Source: Chloroflexota bacterium (GTDB lineage Bacteria > Chloroflexota > Dormibacteria > CF-121). From it: a DNA stretch of 6,680 nucleotides. Where the stretch lies: positions 1-6,680 of the forward strand of contig VBIS01000023.1 of the NCBI GenBank assembly GCA_005880605.1. The letters are read 5' to 3'. Each line of letters begins with the position of its first letter. Position 1 is the stretch's first letter. A program made the translations under genes and the position numbers. Positions 1 to 5,754 of this stretch are shown one piece after another. The notes beneath the pieces are model-generated. The model did no database searches. It saw nothing but the letters and a program-made list of their open reading frames with translations, and was not told the DNA's origin.

Positions 1-1270
1 CACTAGTCCCGCCCCACGTCGGGAAGACCAGGGGCGCGTCGAGGATGGGGGTGATCATGTTGAAGCGGCGGCTTTCGATGGCGGCGGTGTAGGTGTAGAT
101 CTTGAAGGTCGACCCCGGTTGCCGCAACGTATCGGCCATGTTGATCCAGCCGCCCGGCCGGTTGTAGTCGTCACCGCCGACCATGGCGAGGATCTCGCCA
201 GTCTTCGAGTCCATGCTGACCAGCGCAGCGTCGTGGAAGTTGTAGTAGTTGCCCTTCTGCGCGATCTGGTCGCGCACGACCTGCTCGGCGATGTGCTGCA
301 GGTTGAGGTCGAGCGAGGTGTAAACGCGATAGCCCCGCCGGTCGCCGGGCTGGATGTTGTACTGCTGCCGCAGCGTCTTCAGCACGTAGTCGACGAAGTA
401 GGGCGCCTCGTAGTGGTTGACCGGCGGATGGATGGCCAGCTTGGCGGCGTAGGCCGCATCCGCCTCCTTCTGGCTGATGAAGTGGTTGTCGACCATCGCC
501 ATCAAGACGTCGTGCTGCCGCTTTTTCGCGGCCACCAGATTGACCAGCGGGTTGTACTGCGTCGGCGCCTGCGGCAGGCCGGCGAGCATGCTGGCCTGGG
601 CCAGGTTGAGGTCGTGGGCATTGGTCTGGAAGTAGCTGCGCGCGGCCGCTTCGATGCCGTAGGTCTGGCTCCCATAGAAGATCGTGTTGAGATACATCTC
701 GAGGATTTGGCTCTTGGTGTAGAGCCGATTCATCTCGAGGGCGAGCGCCGCCTCTTTCGCCTTTCGCTGGAGTGAGTTGTCCGGGTTTGGCCCGATAAAG
801 AGTTGCTTGACGAGCTGCTGACTGATGGTGCTGCCACCCTGCTTGATGCCGTGGTGTGAGTAGTCGGCCAGCGCGGCGCGGAGCACCGCGCCGAAATCGA
901 CGCCGCTATTCGAGAAGAAGCTGTGGTCTTCGACGGCGATCGTGGCGTTGATCACGTTCGATGAGATGTAGCTGAGGGGGACGACGATGCGGTGGTCTCC
1001 CTGGTCACCGACGTCCGCGAGCAGATTGCCGTGCCGGTCGTAGATCAACATGTCCTGGGGCAGCCCGCTGGAGGTGCGCCCCGTGACGGCCGGCAGCTCG
1101 CCGACGGTCTGCGCCGCGAGGGCCGGCAGGGTCAGCAGCGGCAGGGTGATGGCGACCAGGAAGGCGACGATCAGGTTGCGCTGCAGCGCCACGCGCCGGC
1201 GGCGCCGCCATTCCTGCAGGTGGTAGTTGGCATGCCGGTAGCGGCGGCGGCGGCCGTAATGGCGGGTCAC
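1..1270 (-). CDS. Class A penicillin-binding protein (glycosyltransferase/transpeptidase), C-terminus outside window
   Basis: Bifunctional peptidoglycan synthase that polymerises lipid II and cross-links stem peptides on the outer face of the membrane. 423 codons are visible from GTG 1270-1268, which overlaps the preceding TGA; no Shine-Dalgarno site is seen, so translation is probably coupled. An arginine-rich cytoplasmic tail (1-31) precedes a membrane anchor (about 33-52). The GT51 domain shows VEDHSFFSNSGVD (113-125, catalytic Glu114), GGSTISQQLVKQ (145-156), RKAKEAALALE (169-179, second Glu173), KSQILEMYLN (186-195) and ASMLAGLPQAPTQYNP (226-241). The transpeptidase domain begins near 348 (AALVSMDSKTGEILAMVGG) and has the acyl-enzyme SxxK at 387-390 within RQPGSTFK. 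The SxN and KTG boxes lie beyond the left edge. The histidine often found in the first GT51 motif (EDxxFxxHxG) is Asn121 here. An internal GTG at codon 27 (VALQRN) is a less likely start. The family is secure; the paralogue (PBP1a-like or other) is not. Confidence 0.93.
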   Translation of the reverse strand, partial: MTRHYGRRRRYRHANYHLQEWRRRRRVALQRNLIVAFLVAITLPLLTLPALAAQTVGELPAVTGRTSSGLPQDMLIYDRHGNLLADVGDQGDHRIVVPLSYISSNVINATIAVEDHSFFSNSGVDFGAVLRAALADYSHHGIKQGGSTISQQLVKQLFIGPNPDNSLQRKAKEAALALEMNRLYTKSQILEMYLNTIFYGSQTYGIEAAARSYFQTNAHDLNLAQASMLAGLPQAPTQYNPLVNLVAAKKRQHDVLMAMVDNHFISQKEADAAYAAKLAIHPPVNHYEAPYFVDYVLKTLRQQYNIQPGDRRGYRVYTSLDLNLQHIAEQVVRDQIAQKGNYYNFHDAALVSMDSKTGEILAMVGGDDYNRPGGWINMADTLRQPGSTFKIYTYTAAIESRRFNMITPILDAPLVFPTWGGTS

Positions 1271-1452
1271 GGGTTCGCCAGCAAGCCGTAGAAACCAGCC
1301 GCAACCAGCCAGCCCAGTCCGAGGAAGAGCGCAGTCCAGGCCGCCGCACCCGCCAGCCAGGTGGCGGTCGACCGTGCGATCCTACCCCGCCGACGGCGCT
1401 CGACCCGATGGCCGTGGCCGACGGCTTTCCGATACGCCCCCGCGATCGCCAT
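1267..1452 (-). CDS. Small single-pass membrane protein, unknown function, coupled to the penicillin-binding protein gene
   Basis: I do not recognise this 61-aa product. The first 31 residues are basic, with a run of arginines at 19-24 (RRRRGR at 19-24), and residues 32-58 form one strongly hydrophobic, Gly/Ala/Trp-rich segment (AAAWTALFLGLGWLVAAGF at 36-54). By the positive-inside rule the N-terminus would be cytoplasmic. In support of a real gene, it follows a promoter-like element and a GGGAAGG site, and its TGA (1269-1267) overlaps the GTG (1270-1268) of the class A penicillin-binding protein gene, a layout typical of translational coupling. A role alongside that protein, or simply as a leader ORF aiding its translation, is inference. 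It is not a broken N-terminus of the larger protein, which has its own basic tail and membrane anchor. GC-rich DNA can give such ORFs by chance, so confidence is moderate. Confidence 0.55.
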   Translation of the reverse strand: MAIAGAYRKAVGHGHRVERRRRGRIARSTATWLAGAAAWTALFLGLGWLVAAGFYGLLANP

Positions 1453-1456
1453 GCTG

Positions 1457-1463
1457 CCTTCCC
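1457..1463 (-). promoter_or_regulatory. Ribosome binding site of the small membrane ORF
   Basis: The purine-rich GGGAAGG ends 4 nt before the ATG at 1452. The spacing is short, but this is the only Shine-Dalgarno-like stretch in the leader, and it supports translation of the small ORF rather than of the downstream gene alone. Confidence 0.45.
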
Positions 1464-1499
1464 TGCCCTGACGTGTACTTAGTTTGTCGCTGCGTTACA

Positions 1500-1528
1500 A
1501 GAATGTCACTCAGGGTTGAGCGTGTCAA
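1500..1528 (-). promoter_or_regulatory. Putative sigma70-type promoter for the small membrane ORF and the penicillin-binding protein
   Basis: The minus strand has a perfect TTGACA at 1528-1523. A 17-bp spacer leads to CATTCT at 1505-1500, which matches TATAAT at only three of six positions. The predicted start of transcription is near 1493, leaving a leader of about 40 nt before the ATG at 1452. The location in the only sizeable intergenic gap supports the call; the weak -10 lowers it. Confidence 0.45.
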
Positions 1529-1547
1529 GTCACAACTTAAGTGATAG

Positions 1548-2252
1548 TCATGGACTACCCATGGCGGCGCGGTCGACCAGGAACTCGAGCTCCCCGTCGG
1601 CGGGCGCGACGTGACTCGCCGGTAGCGCCGGATCGCGGCGGAGGACCCGCGCCAGGGCGTCTTTTTTGGAGGCTCCCTGCACCATGATGAGCACCGCCCG
1701 AGCGGCGTTGAGCACCGGCAAGGTCAGGGTCAGCCGCTCCGGGGGAGGTTTCGGCGCGTTGCGCACCTGCGCCACGAGCGCCTGGGCCTCCTGAAGGGCG
1801 GGGCTGCCCGGAAATAGCGATGCCGTGTGCCCGTCCTCCCCGAGCCCCAGGTGGATGATGTCGAATCGGGGCTGGCCACGATCGTTCGCCGGAATTCGGC
1901 GCAGCGCCGGCGTCGGGTCACCGACCAGCGGAATGACGTGCTCGGGCGGGATCGGTACGTGGTCGAGCAGCGTCGCCTTGGCCATCGCGTAGTTGCTGGT
2001 CGGATCGTCGAGCGGGACCTGCCGCTCGTCGGACCAGTAGACGAAGACCGACCGCCAGGGCAGCGCCTCTCGATAAGGCGCCTGCGCGAGGCGCGCGTAG
2101 CAACCACGCGGCGTCTCGCCGCCGGCCAGCGCCCAGTAGCAGGCGCGGCGCTCCGCCACGGCGGCCCGCAGACGATCGGCGGTCCACGCAGCCGCCGCCT
2201 CGGCCAGTTCGGCCGGTGCAGGCACCACGAGTGGGGTGACCGGCGCGGTCAT
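1548..2252 (-). CDS. pgl: 6-phosphogluconolactonase (DevB/Pgl family)
   Basis: Hydrolyses 6-phosphogluconolactone, the Zwf product, to 6-phosphogluconate. The 234 residues carry the family motifs in order: AGGETP (43-48, substrate phosphate loop), WSDERQVP (73-80), SNYAMA (86-91), LGLGEDGHTASLFPGS (135-150, with His142 as the likely catalytic base) and PERLTLTLPVLNAA (171-184). Length is near the usual 230-250 aa. The stretch between PLVGD (108-112) and PRFD (128-131) is short and arginine/proline-rich (PTPALRRIPANDRGQ), where most relatives have a helix containing an A..YE..L pattern. This may be a natural deletion. The ATG lies 10 nt after the opcA stop, and GGTGA at 2267-2263, including that stop, can serve as its ribosome binding site. 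It is the last gene of the operon: a 95-bp gap follows. Confidence 0.94.
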   Translation of the reverse strand: MTAPVTPLVVPAPAELAEAAAAWTADRLRAAVAERRACYWALAGGETPRGCYARLAQAPYREALPWRSVFVYWSDERQVPLDDPTSNYAMAKATLLDHVPIPPEHVIPLVGDPTPALRRIPANDRGQPRFDIIHLGLGEDGHTASLFPGSPALQEAQALVAQVRNAPKPPPERLTLTLPVLNAARAVLIMVQGASKKDALARVLRRDPALPASHVAPADGELEFLVDRAAMGSP

Positions 2253-2262
2253 CCCCCGGCGG

Positions 2263-2267
2263 TCACC
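2263..2267 (-). promoter_or_regulatory. Ribosome binding site of pgl inside the opcA stop
   Basis: GGTGA contains the opcA TGA and ends 10 nt before the pgl ATG at 2252. It matches the anti-Shine-Dalgarno UCACC. Its place supports both the ATG chosen for pgl and coupled translation with opcA. The G-run directly before the ATG is too close to act as the site. Confidence 0.5.
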
Positions 2268-3315
2268 GCAGGGCGGCGTCGAGCGCTTGCTCGAACAGCA
2301 CGTCGTGACCCGGGAGAGTCAGCTCGATGCTGAGGAGTTCCTCGATGGCGCGCGACTCCAATCGGACGGTTCGCTCGGCAACGTCCTGATCGCCAAGCCG
2401 GATATGCGTCGAGAGCCGGCCTCCTCGATGCCGGATCATGCTGAAACGTGCCGGACCCTCATCGCCGCCGGTATAAATAAGGAAGCGCCGGACGCCGTGC
2501 TCGAGTGAATCATCCGGTCGAAACTCAATCGGGACGTCGATGCCGACCGTCGCCATCCGGCTGCGGATCCAGCCGCCCAGCAATCGTGCCTGGGCCGTCG
2601 ACCCATCGCGGCCGTGAAATACGGAGACACCGTGAATCTGGGCCAGGCGACGGAGCATCGCCGGCATATCGAAAAATTGCGCCGCCACGTGTCGCCAGGC
2701 GATCAGCCGGGCCCAGTTGAGGTCGCCGATGGATGCCCGCGCCTTCGGCCGGCGAGCCACTTCGAGGAGGCGGGTCAGGTCCGCATCATCGAAACCCTCG
2801 TCGGTATCGACGACGAGCCGATCGGCCAACTCGCAGAGGTCGTCGAACAGCGGGTTGTCGAACTGAGGGCGCCCGGGCCACCAGAGAATGACCGGAAGAT
2901 CGGGAATCAACAGCGGCGCCGCCAGGCTGGCCAGGTGCCGCGCGGGTTCGCCGTGTGCGTGGAGGATGACGCGCTCGGTGCTGACGCGGTGGCCGCTTTC
3001 GGTCCGCTCCTGGGCTGACACCTCGGCTTCGAGCTTGTCGGCCTCGCGTGTGTGCTGGGCAAGCAGGATGAGCGTGCGTGAGGGGTTGGTGATGGAGAGA
3101 CGGTCGAGCACGCTGGAGATCTCGCCCAACTCGGGCTCATTGCCAACGACCGCGATCAGGTTGAGGACGCTGGCGCGGGCTTCGGCCGCGGCGTGTTGGG
3201 CCGCCTCGCTCCCCGCCCCGTCATGCAGGCCCCAGCGGACCTGGTCGAGCTCTTCCTGGATGGCATGCACGTCGACAAAGGTCCGGGCGCTCAGCTCGCT
3301 GTGATTCTGCTTCAC
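2263..3315 (-). CDS. opcA: OpcA-type glucose-6-phosphate dehydrogenase assembly protein
   Basis: OpcA proteins promote oligomerisation and activation of Zwf, and are best known from cyanobacteria and actinobacteria. I place the start at GTG 3315-3313, which overlaps the zwf stop as GTGA and gives 350 aa beginning MKQNHSEL. An in-frame start further upstream (3423) would add 36 arginine-rich residues lying wholly within zwf, and looks spurious. Family-like segments are RASVLNLIAVV (47-57), NPSRTLIL (77-84), AHGEPARHLASLAAPLLIPD (120-139), PVILWWPGRP (141-150), LVVDT (167-171) and GDLNWARLIAWRHVAAQFFD (197-216). There is no signal peptide or membrane helix, so it is cytoplasmic. The neighbour zwf is its expected partner. 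No Shine-Dalgarno sequence is visible before the GTG, so termination-reinitiation from zwf is likely. Assignment rests on these motifs plus context and is fairly sure. Confidence 0.9.
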   Translation of the reverse strand: MKQNHSELSARTFVDVHAIQEELDQVRWGLHDGAGSEAAQHAAAEARASVLNLIAVVGNEPELGEISSVLDRLSITNPSRTLILLAQHTREADKLEAEVSAQERTESGHRVSTERVILHAHGEPARHLASLAAPLLIPDLPVILWWPGRPQFDNPLFDDLCELADRLVVDTDEGFDDADLTRLLEVARRPKARASIGDLNWARLIAWRHVAAQFFDMPAMLRRLAQIHGVSVFHGRDGSTAQARLLGGWIRSRMATVGIDVPIEFRPDDSLEHGVRRFLIYTGGDEGPARFSMIRHRGGRLSTHIRLGDQDVAERTVRLESRAIEELLSIELTLPGHDVLFEQALDAALR

Positions 3316-4853
3316 GGCCGTCGCCAGCGGCGGCCATCCTGCTCGATGAGGGCGTCGGCCTCGGGCGGTCCCCATTCGCCGGCGGCATAGTTGGGATACG
3401 GCGGCGGTGACTGCGATGCCCAACCGGCCTCGATCCGGTCGACCAGTCCCCAGGCACGTTCGACCTCATCCTCCCGGGCAAAGAGGGTCGCGTCGCCCAG
3501 CATGCAGTCGAGCACCAGGCGCTCGTAGGCGTCGGGCGACTCCACCATGAAAGACGAGCCGTAGAAAAAGTCCATATTGACCGTACGCAATCGCATTACC
3601 GGGCCTGGAATTTTGGCCGCGATCTTCAACGAGGCCCCCTCGTGCGGCTGAATGCGCATGACCAACCAGTTGGGCGTCAGTTCCTCCACGGCCGTCTTGG
3701 CGAACGGTAGGTGCGGCGGATTCTTGAACTGGATCACAATCTCGGAGGCGCGGCTCGGCAAGCGCTTGCCGGTGCGCAGATAAAAGGGCGTTTCGGCCCA
3801 GCGCCAGTTGTCGATCTTGAGGCGGACTGCGACGAAGGTCTCCGTGGTCGAGGTGGCCGAGACGTTGAGCTCCTGCCGGTAGCCCGGAACCTGCTGGCCG
3901 CCCACCCAGCCCGGGCCGTACTGGCCGCGGATGACGTCTTTCGCGACATCGATCGGGTGGATTGACTTGAGAACTTTGACTTTCTCGTCGCGCACCGAAT
4001 CCGCGTCGAAGTTAGGCGGCGCCTCCATGGCGGCGATGCTGAGCAGCTGCAACAGGTGATTTTGGAAGATGTCGCGCAACGCACCCGAGCTCTCGTAATA
4101 CTTGCCACGGCGCTCGATGCCAATATCCTCCGCCACCGTGATCTGGATGTGGTCGACATAGCGACGGTTCCAGATCGGTTCGAAGATCCCATTGGCAAAG
4201 CGGAACACCAGGACGTTTTGCACGGTCTCTTTGCCGAGGTAGTGATCGATGCGAAAGATCTGCTGTTCCGTGAACACGGAGTGGATCGCCTGATTCAATC
4301 CCTGGGCGCTCTTGAGGTCGTTGCCGAAGGGCTTCTCGACGACGACGCGTTTCCAGCCCTCGCCAGCCTTAGCGATGCCCGAGGAACCGAGCCGGTTGAT
4401 GATCACGGAAAAGAACTGGGGGGCGGTGGCGAGGTAAAAGACGCGGTTACCGGCCGTGCCCCGCTCGCGATCCAGGCGGTCGAGCTCGGCGGCGAGCCGG
4501 CCGTACCCGCTTTCATCATCGAACGGCATCCGCACATAGGAGATGCCCTCGGCGAGGCTCTGCCAGACGGCGCGATCGACCGGCTGGGTGCGTGAGAACT
4601 TCTGCACCGCCTGCTCCATGTGGGCCCGGTACTCGTCCTCGGTGAGGGCGGTGTCCGCGACGCCGATCACACTGAAGCCGGATGGCAGGTAGCGATTGAG
4701 GGCGAGGTTGTAGAGCGCGGGCATCAGCTTGCGCGCGGTCAGATCGCCCGAGGCACCGAAGATCACCATCGCCGCGGGGTCGGGCGTGCGGGGCAAGATC
4801 AACCCGTCCCGCAAGATGTTCTGGCTCAGCGGTGTCGTAACGGCCTGGGCCAT
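3312..4853 (-). CDS. zwf: Glucose-6-phosphate 1-dehydrogenase (unusual cofactor-site residue)
   Basis: Oxidises glucose-6-phosphate to 6-phosphogluconolactone, the entry step of the oxidative pentose phosphate pathway. At 513 aa it is the usual length. The N-terminal dinucleotide-binding motif is GASGDLTARKL (33-43). Further motifs are EKPFG (173-177), the active-site signature RIDHYLGK (201-208, with Asp203, His204 and Lys208), the catalytic-histidine segment DIFQNHLLQ (261-269, His266), LRTGKRLP (359-366), and the C-terminal YERLVLDCMLGDATLF (443-458) and YAAGEWGP (489-496). All expected catalytic residues are present. The oddity is the end of strand 2: it reads IGVADTALT (63-71), with Asp67 where most family members have Arg (GxAR), the residue that holds the NADP 2'-phosphate. 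ATG lies 4 nt after the gnd stop with only a weak upstream GAG, so coupling is likely. The stop TGA overlaps the opcA start. Family assignment is secure; NAD+ preference is inference. Confidence 0.97.
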   Translation of the reverse strand: MAQAVTTPLSQNILRDGLILPRTPDPAAMVIFGASGDLTARKLMPALYNLALNRYLPSGFSVIGVADTALTEDEYRAHMEQAVQKFSRTQPVDRAVWQSLAEGISYVRMPFDDESGYGRLAAELDRLDRERGTAGNRVFYLATAPQFFSVIINRLGSSGIAKAGEGWKRVVVEKPFGNDLKSAQGLNQAIHSVFTEQQIFRIDHYLGKETVQNVLVFRFANGIFEPIWNRRYVDHIQITVAEDIGIERRGKYYESSGALRDIFQNHLLQLLSIAAMEAPPNFDADSVRDEKVKVLKSIHPIDVAKDVIRGQYGPGWVGGQQVPGYRQELNVSATSTTETFVAVRLKIDNWRWAETPFYLRTGKRLPSRASEIVIQFKNPPHLPFAKTAVEELTPNWLVMRIQPHEGASLKIAAKIPGPVMRLRTVNMDFFYGSSFMVESPDAYERLVLDCMLGDATLFAREDEVERAWGLVDRIEAGWASQSPPPYPNYAAGEWGPPEADALIEQDGRRWRRP

Positions 4854-4857
4854 GGCG

Positions 4858-5754
4858 TTACTCGGCTTTGACCCGATGCCCGCCGAACTCGTTGCGCAGC
4901 GCGGCGAGCACCTTGGCGCTGAACGAGTCGTCCTGGCGGGAGCGATAGCGCATGAACAAGCTCATCGCGAGTGCTGGAGCCGGGACCGCATGATCGATCG
5001 CTTCCTCCAGCGTCCAACGCCCTTCGCCCGAGTCCTCGACGTAGCCGCGGATCCGGGATAGCTCGGGGTCTCGCTCGAAGGCATCCTGGGCCAGCTCGAG
5101 CAACCAGGAGCGAATCACACTGCCGTGGTTCCACAGCCGGGCCAGCTGGGCGAGGTCAAAGCCAAAGGGCGCGGCCTTGAGGATCTCGAATCCTTCTGCG
5201 TAGCTCTGCAGCATCGAATACTCGATCCCGTTGTGCACCATCTTCGCGTAGTGCCCGGCCCCGGACGAGCCGACGTAGGCATAGCCGTCGGCCGGCGCGA
5301 GCGTCTGAAAAATCGGCTCGGCCTGTTTGAAGACCGCCTGGTTGCCGCCGACCATCAGGTTGAAGCCAACCTTGAGGCCCCAGATCCCGCCGCTGACCCC
5401 GACGTCGAGAAACTCGATCTGCTGCGAGCGCAACGTCTCCGCGCGGCGGATCGAGTCTTTGTAATTCGAGTTGCCCCCGTCGATGATGACGTCCCCGGGC
5501 GAGAGCGTGCCCGACAACCGCTGAATCGCGTCATCGACCGGCGGGCCGGCGGGAATCATCAGCCAGAGGATGCGCGGCGCCTTGAGCTTCTGGCCGAGAT
5601 CTTCCAGACTGCCGGTCACAGTCGCGCCCTTCCCCGCCAGGGCGGCACCGGCCTCTGAAACGCGGTCGTACACCATCACCTGGTGACCACCCTGGAGCAG
5701 CCGCAGGGTCATACCCGAGCCCATGCGGCCCAACCCGATCAAACCGAGCTGCAT
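4858..5754 (-). CDS. gnd: 6-phosphogluconate dehydrogenase, decarboxylating, short form (possibly NAD+-preferring)
   Basis: Oxidatively decarboxylates 6-phosphogluconate to ribulose-5-phosphate in the cytoplasm. The 298-aa protein belongs to the short 6PGDH class (about 300 aa, against about 470 aa for the long E. coli/animal type). The N-terminal Rossmann domain has GLIGLGRMGSGM (4-15) and strand 2 ending VYDR (28-31). DGGNSNYKDS (92-101), VSGG (120-123) and KMVHNGIEY (171-179, with Lys171, His174, Asn175 and Glu178) form the substrate and catalytic site. RNEFGGH (287-293) is the C-terminal substrate-binding tail. Asp30 replaces the Asn of the NADP-type Asn-Arg-Thr loop, which suggests NAD+ use, but the following Arg31 could still tolerate a 2'-phosphate. 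The ATG immediately follows the pgi stop (TAGATG). A GGTG at 5766-5763, 8 nt upstream, is a plausible ribosome binding site, and translation is probably coupled. Family assignment is secure; cofactor is inference. Confidence 0.95.
   Translation of the reverse strand: MQLGLIGLGRMGSGMTLRLLQGGHQVMVYDRVSEAGAALAGKGATVTGSLEDLGQKLKAPRILWLMIPAGPPVDDAIQRLSGTLSPGDVIIDGGNSNYKDSIRRAETLRSQQIEFLDVGVSGGIWGLKVGFNLMVGGNQAVFKQAEPIFQTLAPADGYAYVGSSGAGHYAKMVHNGIEYSMLQSYAEGFEILKAAPFGFDLAQLARLWNHGSVIRSWLLELAQDAFERDPELSRIRGYVEDSGEGRWTLEEAIDHAVPAPALAMSLFMRYRSRQDDSFSAKVLAALRNEFGGHRVKAE

Larger units (their letters stand above)
1453..1547. other. Intergenic gap between the pentose phosphate operon and the cell-wall unit
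   Basis: This is the only gap above 10 bp in the window and is visibly richer in A+T than its surroundings. It holds a promoter-like element (next entry) and several short imperfect inverted repeats: minus-strand AAGT-TGTG-ACTT near 1539-1528, CTCA-ACCC-TGAG near 1519-1508, and TAGTC/GACTA arms around the pgl stop. None has a stem of more than 5 bp or a following T-run, so I do not call a rho-independent terminator. Operon transcripts may read through, or end by a rho-dependent route. Confidence 0.6.

Noticed and set aside
119..775. Plus-strand open frame of 218 codons
   Set aside because: It lies wholly antisense to the GT51 and early transpeptidase domains of the penicillin-binding protein, and its Val/Asp/Arg-rich translation is what reverse-strand reading of a GC-rich gene gives.
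1005..1349. Minus-strand open frame of 114 codons across the small membrane ORF and the penicillin-binding protein start
   Set aside because: It is Pro/Arg-rich, without motifs, and out of frame with the penicillin-binding protein, whose motifs are unambiguous.
1548..1565. Inverted repeat TAGTC-ATG-GACTA at the pgl stop as a terminator
   Set aside because: The stem is only 5 bp, lies partly in the coding sequence, and no T-run follows.
3316..3423. Upstream in-frame start that would lengthen OpcA by 36 residues
   Set aside because: The extension lies inside the zwf coding region, is rich in Arg, and does not resemble OpcA; the GTG at 3315 overlapping the zwf stop fits operon structure better.
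4056..4595. Plus-strand open frame of 179 codons, and similar ones at 5125-5658 and 1827-2333
   Set aside because: Each is antisense to a gene with clear catalytic motifs (zwf, gnd, pgl) and shows no recognisable domain or ribosome binding site.
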